A stretch of DNA of 64,000 nt from contig NZ_KE387020.1 of assembly GCF_000430025.1 (NCBI RefSeq), forward strand, positions 228,626 to 292,625, written 5' to 3'. The DNA is from Flavobacterium suncheonense GH29-5 = DSM 17707. GTDB taxonomy: Bacteria; Bacteroidota; Bacteroidia; Flavobacteriales; Flavobacteriaceae. Made by a program: the position numbers and the translations under genes. The notes under the pieces are model-generated. The model did not search any database, was not told the DNA's origin, and was given only the letters and a program-made list of their open reading frames with translations. Positions 16,369 through 25,323 of the stretch are shown here, piece by piece. Positions within the stretch are counted from its first letter, which is position 1, and each line of letters begins with the position of its first letter.

Positions 16369-17709
16369 TTATGGTCGCATTCCTTTCATGCCGCCCATCA
16401 TGCGCATCAGGTTCTTTCCGCCTGCTCCCTGCATCATCTTCATCATTTTGCTCATCTGGTCGAACTGCTTCAGCAATTGGTTTACCTGCTGAATATTCGT
16501 TCCGGAACCTTTGGCAATCCTGTTTTTGCGTTTGGCATCCAAAATTGATGGTTTAGTTCGCTCCGCCGGTGTCATCGAATAGATTATTGCCTCAATGTGT
16601 TTGAACGCATCATCCTCAATTTCAACATCTTTCAAAGCTTTACCCGCGCCAGGAATCATGCCGACTAAGTCTTTCATGTTCCCCATTTTCTTCACTTGTT
16701 GGATTTGGGTTAAGAAATCGTCGAAACCAAATTCGTTTTTGGCAATTTTCTTCTGGAGTTTACGTGCTTCTTCTTCATCGTATTGCTCCTGCGCTCTTTC
16801 TACTAAGGAAACCACGTCTCCCATGCCTAGGATTCGGTCGGCCATACGGTTGGGATAGAAAACATCAATCGCTTCCATTTTTTCACCGGTACCGATGAAT
16901 TTGATTGGTTTATTTACTACGGATTTAATCGAAATGGCAGCTCCGCCACGGGTATCACCGTCTAATTTCGTTAAAACAACGCCGTCAAAGTTTAATCTGT
17001 CGTTGAACGCTTTCGCGGTATTTACCGCATCCTGCCCCGTCATGGAATCCACCACGAATAAGGTCTCATGAGGCTGAATGGCTTTGTGTACGTTGGCGAT
17101 TTCGGTCATCATCTCCTCGTCTACTGCCAAACGTCCTGCCGTATCGACAATTACAACATTGAAACCGTTAGCTTTGGCATGTTTGATGGCGTTTTCCGCA
17201 ATGGAAACCGCGTTTTTGTTTTCCGGTTCGGAATACACTTCCACCCCGATTTGCTCTCCAACCACATGCAACTGGTTAATCGCTGCCGGACGGTAAATAT
17301 CACAGGCAACCAAAAGCGGTTTTTTCCCTTTTTTGGTTTTCAGGAAGTTCGCCAATTTACCCGAAAACGTCGTTTTACCCGAACCCTGCAAACCGGACAT
17401 CAAAATAACGGACGGATTTCCGGAAAGGTTAACCCCGGCTGCATCACCACCCATCAATTCGGTTAATTCATCTTTTACGATTTTTACCATTAATTGTCCC
17501 GGTTGTAACGTCGTTAATACGTCCTGACCGATTGCTTTTTCTTTTACGCGGGTGGTAAAATCTTTGGCAATTTTGAAGTTCACGTCGGCATCCAATAAGG
17601 CGCGGCGAACTTCTTTTAAGGTGTCGGCAACGTTTACTTCGGTAATTTTTCCGTGACCCTTTAATATATGGAAGGCTTTGTCGAGTTTATCGCTTAAATT
17701 ATCAAACAT
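16369..17709 (-). CDS. ffh: Signal recognition particle GTPase Ffh
   Basis: SRP54 homologue, 446 residues; binds 4.5S RNA and hydrophobic signal sequences on ribosomes and docks with FtsY. N domain (1-~90), GTPase domain with G1 'GLQGSGKTT' (106-114), 'DTAGRLAVDE', 'TKLDGDTRGG', and the Met-rich M domain at the C-terminus ('MSKMMKMMQGAGG', 'MRMMGGMKGM'). All motifs are intact. A TTG-N19-TATCTTTG promoter lies just upstream of its start. Confidence 0.98.
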   Translation of the reverse strand: MFDNLSDKLDKAFHILKGHGKITEVNVADTLKEVRRALLDADVNFKIAKDFTTRVKEKAIGQDVLTTLQPGQLMVKIVKDELTELMGGDAAGVNLSGNPSVILMSGLQGSGKTTFSGKLANFLKTKKGKKPLLVACDIYRPAAINQLHVVGEQIGVEVYSEPENKNAVSIAENAIKHAKANGFNVVIVDTAGRLAVDEEMMTEIANVHKAIQPHETLFVVDSMTGQDAVNTAKAFNDRLNFDGVVLTKLDGDTRGGAAISIKSVVNKPIKFIGTGEKMEAIDVFYPNRMADRILGMGDVVSLVERAQEQYDEEEARKLQKKIAKNEFGFDDFLTQIQQVKKMGNMKDLVGMIPGAGKALKDVEIEDDAFKHIEAIIYSMTPAERTKPSILDAKRKNRIAKGSGTNIQQVNQLLKQFDQMSKMMKMMQGAGGKNLMRMMGGMKGMRP

Positions 17710-17732
17710 GATAGTTTTTGTTTAATGAGGTG

Positions 17733-17762
17733 CAAAGATAATATAAAGTCGCAAAGGTTCAA
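17733..17762 (-). promoter_or_regulatory. Promoter of ffh
   Basis: On the minus strand: TTG (complement of 17760-17762), 19-nt spacer, TATCTTTG (complement of 17733-17740). Both elements and spacing fit the flavobacterial consensus; the leader before the ATG at 17709 is short. Confidence 0.8.
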
Positions 17763-17797
17763 AGTGACAGAGAAGCAAAGTTTTAGAATAAGTTCCA

Positions 17798-17821
17798 ACA
17801 AAAAAACGGTCTTTCGACTGG
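17798..17821 (-). terminator. Weak terminator after the lipoprotein gene
   Basis: Minus strand: short stem around a GAAA tetraloop (GTC-GAAA-GAC core) followed by seven Ts. The stem is imperfect, so this is a moderate call. Confidence 0.5.
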
Positions 17822-17829
17822 TTTGATTC

Positions 17830-18294
17830 TTAGTTCTTTTCAAAGGTGAGGAAATCGGTTCCGCCTCCGCCACCGCTTACATGGGTCAGGCGAATTTTGG
17901 TATTGGTATGCTCCAGGATTTCCCAGTCGTCAGTCAAGTCCTCAAAATCAGGCGGTGCTGTAAACCCGATGTTGAAATGTATATCATTTGGGTTATCATC
18001 ATTGCTGTTACTGTCTGTGACCGACCAAGTTCCAGTGTAGGTATTCACTCCATTGGTTGCAGTTAAAACGCCTCCGGAAGCAAACGTGAAATTGTAACCG
18101 GTAAAATTAGCGGTTTCCTCCTCATCGGTATCGTAAAAGTACGTAATTCTCCAGGTGCCAGTGGCAACGGTATTGTTAATCGCCGTAATTAGTTGACTGT
18201 TGTTGTTTGAAGAAGAATTGTCATCATCATCGCTGCAGCCCAGAAAGACAAAAAGCAACGAACAAACCAAAACTTTTAAAACTCTTGCTTTCAT
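17830..18294 (-). CDS. Lipocalin-like lipoprotein
   Basis: 154 residues from the ATG at 18294, which starts a lipoprotein signal peptide ending in lipobox 'LGCS'; the frame is open 22 codons further but that would bury the signal. Asp/Ser/Asn-rich linker 'DDDDNSSSNNN' follows, then a beta-rich domain: 'GTWRITYFYDTDEEET', 'FASGGVLTATNG', 'TGTWSVTD', 'ILEHTNTKIRLTH', a pattern seen in flavobacterial lipocalin-like domains. Probably outer-membrane anchored; the acidic run after the cysteine resembles flavobacterial surface-export signals. Ligand unknown. Confidence 0.8.
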   Translation of the reverse strand: MKARVLKVLVCSLLFVFLGCSDDDDNSSSNNNSQLITAINNTVATGTWRITYFYDTDEEETANFTGYNFTFASGGVLTATNGVNTYTGTWSVTDSNSNDDNPNDIHFNIGFTAPPDFEDLTDDWEILEHTNTKIRLTHVSGGGGGTDFLTFEKN

Positions 18295-18373
18295 ACGGTT
18301 CTGTTTTTTATCTCCTTGTAAAGTTACAAACTTTATTACTTGCAAAAATCTGAAAATCAAATATTTGAAAACA

Positions 18374-18402
18374 AAAACACCTCCAATAAGGAGGTGTTTT
18401 GA
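18374..18402. terminator. Bidirectional terminator
   Basis: Perfect 11-bp stem AAAACACCTCC / GGAGGTGTTTT with a 5-nt AATAA loop, at the 3' side of the small exported protein gene. Confidence 0.85.
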
Positions 18403-18420
18403 AAATTTCCAAGAAAGAAA

Positions 18421-18612
18421 TTATGCTTTTTTAGCGGAACAACAAGATTTTTTCTCTCCTGATGCACATGCTTTTTTCTCATCTTTAGAACAAGACTCTT
18501 TTTTAGTAGTAGTCTCTTTTTTAGCAGGCCCTGCTTGTTTTTTCTCCTGAGCAGTTACATTCATTGATAAAGTGAACAAAGCTACTGCTAAAATTGCGGT
18601 CATTTTTTTCAT
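18421..18612 (-). CDS. Small exported Lys/Cys-rich protein
   Basis: 63 residues from ATG 18612: signal peptide 'MKKMTAILAVALFTLSMNVTAQ', then a ~40-residue mature part made almost only of Lys, Glu, Thr, Ser, Ala and four Cys ('ESCSKDEKKACAS', 'KSCCSAKK'). An upstream in-frame start exists but would put 14 residues before the signal peptide. It has its own TAnnTTTG element and terminator, so it is an independent unit. Function unknown; metal binding is possible from the Cys spacing but not shown. Confidence 0.7.
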   Translation of the reverse strand: MKKMTAILAVALFTLSMNVTAQEKKQAGPAKKETTTKKESCSKDEKKACASGEKKSCCSAKKA

Positions 18613-18651
18613 AATCGTATTGTTTAAATAAGTTTTTACTAATCTCGAAGC

Positions 18652-18677
18652 CAAATATATAAATTTTGTTTACTCAA
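18652..18677 (-). promoter_or_regulatory. Promoter of the small Lys/Cys-rich protein
   Basis: Minus strand TATATTTG (18652-18659), with TTG at 18675-18677 giving a spacer of 15 nt, shorter than usual. The -7 match is exact. Confidence 0.5.
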
Positions 18678-18692
18678 AAACTAAAAAAACAG

Positions 18693-20378
18693 TTAAAACT
18701 GAAAATAGATGAACGGCTGCGGTCCGGCAGAAGCCATCGCGTACACCAGCCAATACACCAATCCCAGAATAATGGCTTTTCCGATAATCGGTAATGCTTT
18801 AAAAACACGCTGCATCCTTTCCACCATTTTTTCAGGGAGAAAATGCCAAACGAATCCGATGGCCATCAACAGGAAAACATTTTTATAACCTTCTGCGATT
18901 ACCAGCCATTGTTGTAAATCGAAAGTTACGTTACCGATATTGTTGATTACCTGAAGCGCTGTATCAAAATCTTTGGCACGGAAGAAAATCCAGCAGAACG
19001 CCACAAAATGAAACGTTGCAATCACCGATAAAACCGTCCAGATGCCGCCAAAAAACGAACGCTTAGCCTCTGCTTTCGGAGGAAAGAACTCCATGAAAAT
19101 TTTATGCACCGCCAAAGCCAATCCGTGAAGCGCTCCCCAAATAATAAAGCGCAAACTCGCGCCGTGCCATAATCCGCCCAACAACATCGTCGTCATTAAA
19201 TTCACATTGGTAAACATGGTACGTTCTTTTTCCTTCGACAGTAAAAACGTCAGAGAGAAAACCGCCGTAGCAGCAACCGCAATGAGTAAAGGAATGTTAC
19301 TTGTTGGCGCATACGTAATTCCCCAGACAATCAATCCGAAGAAAAACAACGCCGGAAACAAAAATCCTGCAAAACTTCCGTGGCGGTTTCCTCCTACTGA
19401 AATGTATAAAAAGTCTTTTAACCAGGTGGATAAGGAAATGTGCCATCTTCTCCAGAATTCCGTAATCGAAGCGGACTGATACGGAGTTCGGAAGTTCGTA
19501 GGCAATTTAAAACCGAGCAGCAAGGCAACCCCAATCGCCATATCGGAATACCCGGAAAAATCGCAGTAAATCTGAATTGCGTAACCGTAGGAAGCCATTA
19601 AATTTTCGAAAGCCGTATAACTCGAAGGCGCATCAAACACCCGATCCACAAAATTGATGGAAATGTAATCCGAAATAACGGTTTTCTTAATCAATCCACC
19701 AATAATCAAAAGGAAAGCACGGTTGATATCGTCTTTGGTTACATTCAGTTTCTGATAAATCTGCGGTAAAAAATCCTTGGCGCGAACAATCGGTCCGGCT
19801 ACCAATTGCGGAAAGAACGACACGAAGAACAGGTAATCCACATAGTTTTTCGTCGGTTCAATTTCCTTGCGGTAAATCTCGATGATGTAACTGATGGACT
19901 GGAACGTATAGAACGAAATCCCGACCGGAAGGATAATCTTCTGGAAAGCAAAATCAGCACCGGTAGCACTGTTATAGGTATCAATAATGAAATTCGTATA
20001 CTTGAAATATCCTAAAAACCCAAGGTTCAGCACCACACTGAACGCCAAACAGAGTTTCTTATTCACGACACTTTGGGTTCGGTGTACCAGATTCCCCAGA
20101 TTATAATCGACTACGGAGGAACCAACCAGCAGCAAAAAGAAAATCCCGCTCGATTTGTAGTAGAAGAACAACGAGAACAGAATCACATACACCAAACGCG
20201 GGTAAAACGTGTTTTTCAGGGCAATGTAAATACTATAAAAAACCAGAAACAAGCCCAAAAACAAGGCCGTGTTGAACAAAATCGGCTCTTTCGGATTGAA
20301 AACGAACCAGTTTGTAACGGTTTCGGCCGTAATATCGGTAAACAATGCGGCAATATTTTGGGTAAACCAATCCTGCAT
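18693..20378 (-). CDS. MBOAT family O-acyltransferase (AlgI/PatA-like)
   Basis: Polytopic membrane protein of 561 residues that should carry acetyl groups across the inner membrane for a periplasmic glycan. Family signatures: 'GPIVRAKDFLPQI', 'DFSGYSDMAIG', 'FWRRWHISLSTWLKDFLYI', and 'LLGGLWHGASLRFIIWGALHG' with the catalytic His. It begins 1 nt after an SGNH gene, which itself overlaps a second SGNH gene, so the three form one operon, like alginate or peptidoglycan O-acetylation systems (algI/J/X, patA/patB). The acceptor glycan is not identified by sequence. Confidence 0.95.
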   Translation of the reverse strand: MQDWFTQNIAALFTDITAETVTNWFVFNPKEPILFNTALFLGLFLVFYSIYIALKNTFYPRLVYVILFSLFFYYKSSGIFFLLLVGSSVVDYNLGNLVHRTQSVVNKKLCLAFSVVLNLGFLGYFKYTNFIIDTYNSATGADFAFQKIILPVGISFYTFQSISYIIEIYRKEIEPTKNYVDYLFFVSFFPQLVAGPIVRAKDFLPQIYQKLNVTKDDINRAFLLIIGGLIKKTVISDYISINFVDRVFDAPSSYTAFENLMASYGYAIQIYCDFSGYSDMAIGVALLLGFKLPTNFRTPYQSASITEFWRRWHISLSTWLKDFLYISVGGNRHGSFAGFLFPALFFFGLIVWGITYAPTSNIPLLIAVAATAVFSLTFLLSKEKERTMFTNVNLMTTMLLGGLWHGASLRFIIWGALHGLALAVHKIFMEFFPPKAEAKRSFFGGIWTVLSVIATFHFVAFCWIFFRAKDFDTALQVINNIGNVTFDLQQWLVIAEGYKNVFLLMAIGFVWHFLPEKMVERMQRVFKALPIIGKAIILGLVYWLVYAMASAGPQPFIYFQF

Positions 20379-20379
20379 A

Positions 20380-21801
20380 TTAATTCTTCTTCGTTACTTT
20401 AAAATTTTCGTAGGCGTTTAGCAAAGCCTGGCTGAACAATTCCCCCTGCTTTTCATAACCGGATTTGGTGTAATGTACTTTATCGCCGGACATCAATCCC
20501 TGGCGGTAATTGCGGTTCACGCCGTACATGCCGCCCATAATGGCAAACAAGTCCCAGGATGCATGATTCGCGACACTTGCTTGCGCATTGATTTCCCGCG
20601 CATAAGCATCCGCAAAATGATTCAGCGAACGACGGTACAACAACGATGGTGGCGTGGACATCACCAAAACCTCCGCATTCGGATTTTTAGCCTTGATATT
20701 GGCGATAAACGTATTGAGTTGGTTCATATAATCCTGAACCGGCATTTTGTCGAAGGTTTCGTTGGTTCCCAGGGAAATCACAATCAAATCGGCTTGTAAG
20801 GCCGGCGTTTGCTCAAAAAACAACGGATATTTGTTGTAATCGGAAGCTTTGGCACCGTTTACCCCGATGGCACTGTACGTAATGCCGGGTTCGTTTTTCT
20901 CGAAAACCAATCCGTTTAGGGCAAAATCAGAAGCTGATTTATTCGGGATCAGGTAAATTTTGTCCATCGGCGTTTCCGAGTAGAAGGAATGCGAATGGCT
21001 TTCTTCCGTTAATGAAAGTGGTATAAATTCCGAACGTTTCACACTGCGTTTCTGCATTTCGTTCGTCGGGATTTTTAGGGTTTTTCCTGCGCGTATGTTA
21101 TTCGATTTCAGTCCGTTATAACGTTTTAATTCGGCTACGGAAATATTGTATTTATCGGCGATGATGGAAAGCGCTTCACCGTTTTTAATTTTATGTACAA
21201 TGCTTTTCGGCACATCCGATTCTAAAGTAATCGTCTTCTTCGCCGTCGCCACCTCAAACATGTTCTGATTGTCCGGTGTAACGATTTTCAGCGTATTGAA
21301 CTGATAGGCATTGTCTCTTACGTTGATTTCCACGGCAAAATCCCTGGCTTTCGTCGTTAAGGAAATACCGCTCAAACCGATGGGACTGCCGTTTTTCTCT
21401 TTGGTTAACCGATGGTTGTTCCAGGATTGGTTGGAACTGTATTTGATGAAGTAATTCCCGTTGGTTCTTGCCAGATTGTGCGGAAAGGAAAAGCCCAAAC
21501 CGCCGTTCCCGAATTTCTCCTGAAGGTTTTTGCGGATGACACCGGTAAACAAATCCGCCTGAATGTGGGAATCTCCGATATGAACAATTCTTACTTTCCC
21601 CGATTTCTGGGTTTCCAGCAGGTATAATTTTTCAAAGAAGTTCTCGAGCGCTTTAGTGTTGGAAACGGCATTTTCCCCGTAGCTCACTTTTTCTTCCATA
21701 CCCAGCGTATCGACTTCCGATGCCGTGGAATCAATTACCTGAGCCGAAAGGGTTCCTGAAAACAGCATTCCTAAAAATGCCCTGAAAAATTTAGTCCACA
21801 T
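20380..21801 (-). CDS. Periplasmic SGNH hydrolase-like protein with internal LysM
   Basis: 473 residues: signal peptide (1-20), SGNH block I 'IVHIGDSHIQAD' with nucleophile Ser78, a beta-rich region, a LysM motif inserted at ~202-245 ('HKIKNGEALSIIADKYNIS' ... 'RAGKTLKIP'), then the second half with 'ISLGTNETFD' and the DxxH block 'GDKVHYTKSGY'. Such SGNH proteins pair with MBOAT transporters as O-acetyltransferases or esterases. The LysM suggests peptidoglycan binding. It overlaps the upstream SGNH gene by 11 nt and precedes the MBOAT gene by 1 nt. Confidence 0.9.
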   Translation of the reverse strand: MWTKFFRAFLGMLFSGTLSAQVIDSTASEVDTLGMEEKVSYGENAVSNTKALENFFEKLYLLETQKSGKVRIVHIGDSHIQADLFTGVIRKNLQEKFGNGGLGFSFPHNLARTNGNYFIKYSSNQSWNNHRLTKEKNGSPIGLSGISLTTKARDFAVEINVRDNAYQFNTLKIVTPDNQNMFEVATAKKTITLESDVPKSIVHKIKNGEALSIIADKYNISVAELKRYNGLKSNNIRAGKTLKIPTNEMQKRSVKRSEFIPLSLTEESHSHSFYSETPMDKIYLIPNKSASDFALNGLVFEKNEPGITYSAIGVNGAKASDYNKYPLFFEQTPALQADLIVISLGTNETFDKMPVQDYMNQLNTFIANIKAKNPNAEVLVMSTPPSLLYRRSLNHFADAYAREINAQASVANHASWDLFAIMGGMYGVNRNYRQGLMSGDKVHYTKSGYEKQGELFSQALLNAYENFKVTKKN

Positions 21802-23242
21802 GAATGCTGTCTTTTTTAACGGTAGTTGAATCTTTCTTTACCGCAGCTTTTACCACTTTCCGATTCGCCCGCAATTTTTTAAACTGTTCGTAACCGCTGT
21901 AAATCTGGTTGTAAATCATCGAGGAAATGCGTTTGGCGCCCCGGTAATTGAAATGTGTATAGTCTTTATTGGCCGCGGCCGGAACTTCTTCCACCCATTT
22001 TACCATCGAACCGTCTCCGCCCATCAGCGTGTACAGGTTCACGTAAGCCGCTTCGGCTTGTACGGCGTATTTTTTCTGAGCCAAAGTTAGCGGAACCACA
22101 GCGGAATCCGTTTTCATTTCCAAATCGTATTTGGTGGCTTTATCGGCAGTGGAAATAACGAGAATCGCAACGCCAGGAAAACACTCTTTTAAGTGGTTCA
22201 CAACGTTTTTCATGCGTTTTTCGTACCAAGTGTAATTCAGCGAACCGTAATTCAAAACGTTGGTTCCGTAATGCAGCACAATCAGATCGTAACCTAATTT
22301 CTCCTGAAACTGACGCATCACTTCGGTATTGAAGGTTGAAATCGGCAAACCGGAGTTTCCGCGGTTGGAGAAATTATCCACGTGAACGCCTTTTCCGTCG
22401 TCGAAATTGAAACCGTAAATCGGAATGGAATCTGCTTTAACGAAATCGACTTTTAAATTTTTGGTGGTATTGCCAATAACCAGCGTATTGACTAATTTGT
22501 TAGGTGTCAGTTTTTTACAAATCGTATCGTTCCCGACTTTTAAAGCGATTTTCCCGGATTTGTTAGCCGATTTTCCGTAGAAAAGTGTCGGATTATATAA
22601 TTCGGACAGGTTTTTCAGCTTACTTGCTTGGTATTTTACCCATTCCACATGCGCCGTATCGTTAGCGAAAAACACATGACCGTTTACCCCGAAAGGACTT
22701 CTCGGATTTTTTACGTTCAGATACGACTGGGTTTTCCAGTTGCCCGAAAATTCATGTTTGATGGAATTTCGTGAAGCCGCCGATTCCGAAGTAATATTCA
22801 CAAAACCAACACCTTGTCCGCCAAACTGGTTCTGAAAATTGGTTCGGAAATCCTGTACAATCATATCGCCATCGGTCATGGAATCGCCAAAATACGCAAT
22901 ACGGACATTTCCTTGTTGCGTGGTCTCCAACTGATACAGCTTCTCGTAAAACTGTACCAAATGCTGAAATCCTTTGTAATCGCTGAAGGTTTCATCCGGA
23001 AAAGTAATCCCGTCAACCGCCGTAAAACTAATCGGCTGATTGGACAACGTATCGCCTTCTTCGGCAGTACTGTCTTCTTCCACCGCTTCCAAAAGCAAAC
23101 TGTCAATCACGACATTCTTGGAATTGGCAGTGGTTTCAGCGAAAATTTTCTTCGGCAAAAACGATTTAAAGACCAGAAATGCCACTATGGAAAGGGCAAA
23201 AATGGCGAAGGATTGCAGGAAGTATGATTTGTTTTGGTTCAT
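21791..23242 (-). CDS. Membrane-anchored SGNH hydrolase-like protein
   Basis: 483 residues with an N-terminal membrane helix (~10-30) and a Glu/Asp-rich linker, then an SGNH/GDSL domain: 'AYFGDSMTDGDMI' (Ser nucleophile), 'VLHYGTNVLNYG', and 'NKDYTHFNYRGAKRI' for the Asp/His pair. No LysM here. The C-terminal ~25 residues are a Lys/Val/Thr-rich tail. First gene of the three-gene acetylation operon; likely acts in the periplasm with the MBOAT protein, as acetyltransferase while its LysM-bearing neighbour may bind or edit the same glycan. Confidence 0.9.
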   Translation of the reverse strand: MNQNKSYFLQSFAIFALSIVAFLVFKSFLPKKIFAETTANSKNVVIDSLLLEAVEEDSTAEEGDTLSNQPISFTAVDGITFPDETFSDYKGFQHLVQFYEKLYQLETTQQGNVRIAYFGDSMTDGDMIVQDFRTNFQNQFGGQGVGFVNITSESAASRNSIKHEFSGNWKTQSYLNVKNPRSPFGVNGHVFFANDTAHVEWVKYQASKLKNLSELYNPTLFYGKSANKSGKIALKVGNDTICKKLTPNKLVNTLVIGNTTKNLKVDFVKADSIPIYGFNFDDGKGVHVDNFSNRGNSGLPISTFNTEVMRQFQEKLGYDLIVLHYGTNVLNYGSLNYTWYEKRMKNVVNHLKECFPGVAILVISTADKATKYDLEMKTDSAVVPLTLAQKKYAVQAEAAYVNLYTLMGGDGSMVKWVEEVPAAANKDYTHFNYRGAKRISSMIYNQIYSGYEQFKKLRANRKVVKAAVKKDSTTVKKDSIHVD

Positions 23243-23253
23243 TTTATTTTTTT

Positions 23254-23331
23254 AGGGATAAGTAAAAAGGGATAAGTAATAAGTCGAAACCGAAGAAGCA
23301 TCAATACCTTTTTCCTTTTCCCTTTTCCCTT
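23254..23331. repeat. Purine/pyrimidine repeat, copy A (downstream of argS)
   Basis: Contains GGGATAAGTAAAAAGGGATA at 23255-23274 and a pyrimidine tract (CCTTTTTCC, CTTTTCCCTTTTCCC) at 23308-23331. It fills the argS / SGNH gap. In argS sense the 3' region reads as AAGGGAAAAGGGA-type purine repeats. It shares ACTTATCCCTTTTTACTTAT-like units with the copies at 56631 and 60624. Confidence 0.7.
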
Positions 23332-23344
23332 GTAACTTTATTTT

Positions 23345-25120
23345 CTACATTCGCTCCGGCACGGCAATTCCCAACAAACCGAACGCAGATTTAATCACCT
23401 CGCCCACTTTTTTCGACAATTGTACGCGGAAGATTTTCTTGTTCTCGTCTTCTTCGCCCAAAATCGAAACGGACTGGTAGAACGAGTTGTATTCTTTCAC
23501 CAAATCGTAGGTGTAATTGGCAATCAAGGCCGGGCTGTGGTTTTTGGCCGCATCCTGAATCACGCTTGGGAACAATTCCACCTGTTTCAGCAATTCTTTT
23601 TCTTTTTCGTGCAGGTCGATGGTTACATCTTTGCTTAAATCGAAATCCGTTTTGCGTAAAATCGACTGGATTCTCGCGTAAGTGTACTGAATGAACGGCC
23701 CGGTGTTTCCGGCAAAATCGACGGATTCTTCCGGGTTGAACATCATGTTTTTCTTCGGATCGACTTTCAGCATGAAATATTTTAACGCCCCTAAACCGAT
23801 TACTTTGTACAACTCGGCTTTTTCCGCATCGGTATAACCGTCCAATTTGCCTAATTCTTCGGAAATGGATTGTGCGGTGGCAGTCATTTCTTCCATCAAA
23901 TCGTCGGCATCCACTACAGTTCCTTCACGGGATTTCATTTTTCCGGACGGCAATTCCACCATTCCGTATGATAAATGGTACAGGCTTTCCGCCCAGTCAA
24001 AGCCTAATTTTTTCAGAATTAAGAACAAGACTTTGAAATGGTAATCCTGTTCGTTTCCAACGGTGTACACCATTCCGCCCACATCCGGATTGTCTTTTAC
24101 ACGCTGAATTGCCGTTCCGATATCCTGTGTCATGTAAACTGCCGTACCGTCCGAACGCAACACGATTTTTCTGTCTAAACCTTCGGCGGTCAAATCAATC
24201 CAAACCGAACCGTCCGGATCTTTTTCGAAAATGCCTTTTTCCAACCCGAACTGCACCACTTCTTTTCCTAACAAATAGGTGTTGCTTTCGTAATAGTAGG
24301 AATCAAAATCCACACCAAGGTTTTTATAGGTTTCGCTGAAACCGTCGTACACCCATTGGTTCATGGTTTTCCAAAGCGCGACTACCTCTTCGTTTCCGGC
24401 TTCCCACTGACGCAGCATTTCCTGAGCTTCCAGCATAACCGGAGCCTGCTTTTTCGCTTCGTCTTCCGATTTGCCCTGAGCGATTAATTCGTTGATTTGA
24501 GCTTTATAGGCTTTGTCAAACTCCACATAATATTTTCCGACCAGCTTATCGCCTTTCAATCCGGAAGTGGCCGGCGTTTCTCCGTTTCCGAATTTCTGCC
24601 ACGCCAACATCGACTTACAGATATGAATGCCGCGGTCGTTGATAATCTGGGTTTTGTATACTTTTTTACCGGAGGCTTTTAAAATTTCCGCCACGGAATA
24701 GCCCAATAAGTTATTTCTAACATGTCCTAAATGCAGCGGTTTGTTGGTATTTGGGGAAGAATATTCCACCATAACCGCTTTGTCTCCTTCTTTTGGCATT
24801 ACAAAGCCGAAGTTTTCGGTGGATTTGATACCGTTGAAGAAATTCAGATAGTAAGCATCCGAAATCACGAGGTTCAGAAAACCGGAAACCACGTTGAAAC
24901 GTTCCACTTCCGCTACATTTTGCACCAAATAGTCTCCGATTTTATTTCCCAATTCCACCGGGTTGCTTTTTATCAGTTTCAAAAGCGGAAAAATCACCAC
25001 GGTTATGTCGCCTTCAAACTCCCTGCGGGTAGCCTGAAATTCCACTTTATCGAGTGTAACATCAAATAAATCCTGAACTGCTTTCTGGATTTTTTCCGTA
25101 AGAATTTGTTGAAGCGTCAT
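23345..25120 (-). CDS. argS: Arginyl-tRNA synthetase
   Basis: Class I synthetase, 591 residues; charges tRNA-Arg. N-terminal Arg-tRNA recognition domain (~1-90), HIGH-type motif 'NKPLHLGHVRNN' near residue 130, 'KMKSREGTVV' at the KMSK position (this variant is normal for ArgRS), and a C-terminal DALR anticodon-binding domain ending 'GLLGIAVPERM', the conserved tail. Complete; monocistronic with its own TTG-N19-TATCTTTG promoter. Confidence 0.98.
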   Translation of the reverse strand: MTLQQILTEKIQKAVQDLFDVTLDKVEFQATRREFEGDITVVIFPLLKLIKSNPVELGNKIGDYLVQNVAEVERFNVVSGFLNLVISDAYYLNFFNGIKSTENFGFVMPKEGDKAVMVEYSSPNTNKPLHLGHVRNNLLGYSVAEILKASGKKVYKTQIINDRGIHICKSMLAWQKFGNGETPATSGLKGDKLVGKYYVEFDKAYKAQINELIAQGKSEDEAKKQAPVMLEAQEMLRQWEAGNEEVVALWKTMNQWVYDGFSETYKNLGVDFDSYYYESNTYLLGKEVVQFGLEKGIFEKDPDGSVWIDLTAEGLDRKIVLRSDGTAVYMTQDIGTAIQRVKDNPDVGGMVYTVGNEQDYHFKVLFLILKKLGFDWAESLYHLSYGMVELPSGKMKSREGTVVDADDLMEEMTATAQSISEELGKLDGYTDAEKAELYKVIGLGALKYFMLKVDPKKNMMFNPEESVDFAGNTGPFIQYTYARIQSILRKTDFDLSKDVTIDLHEKEKELLKQVELFPSVIQDAAKNHSPALIANYTYDLVKEYNSFYQSVSILGEEDENKKIFRVQLSKKVGEVIKSAFGLLGIAVPERM

Positions 25121-25141
25121 AATCTTGATTTTTTAAGCGTG

Positions 25142-25171
25142 CAAAGATACTAATTAACTGAATTGCAACAA
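25142..25171 (-). promoter_or_regulatory. Promoter of argS
   Basis: Minus strand TATCTTTG (25142-25149) with TTG at 25169-25171, spacer 19 nt. The argS ATG is at 25120, giving a leader of roughly 15 nt. Confidence 0.8.
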
Positions 25172-25323
25172 TACTTTTAATCTCAAAAAAGCATCGCTAT
25201 TTATAATGATTTTAAATTTCTCAAAAAAGCAGCAAAATTTGTAACAACCCCAAGCATTTTAAGTCATACTTCCATTGAAATACCTGAACAAACAACATCA
25301 ATCAAATCAAATATTTTTAAACA

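Noticed and set aside
24130..24200. KMKSR instead of KMSK in ArgRS as a defect
   Set aside because: Variation of KMSK is normal in arginyl-tRNA synthetases, so it is not reported as unusual.
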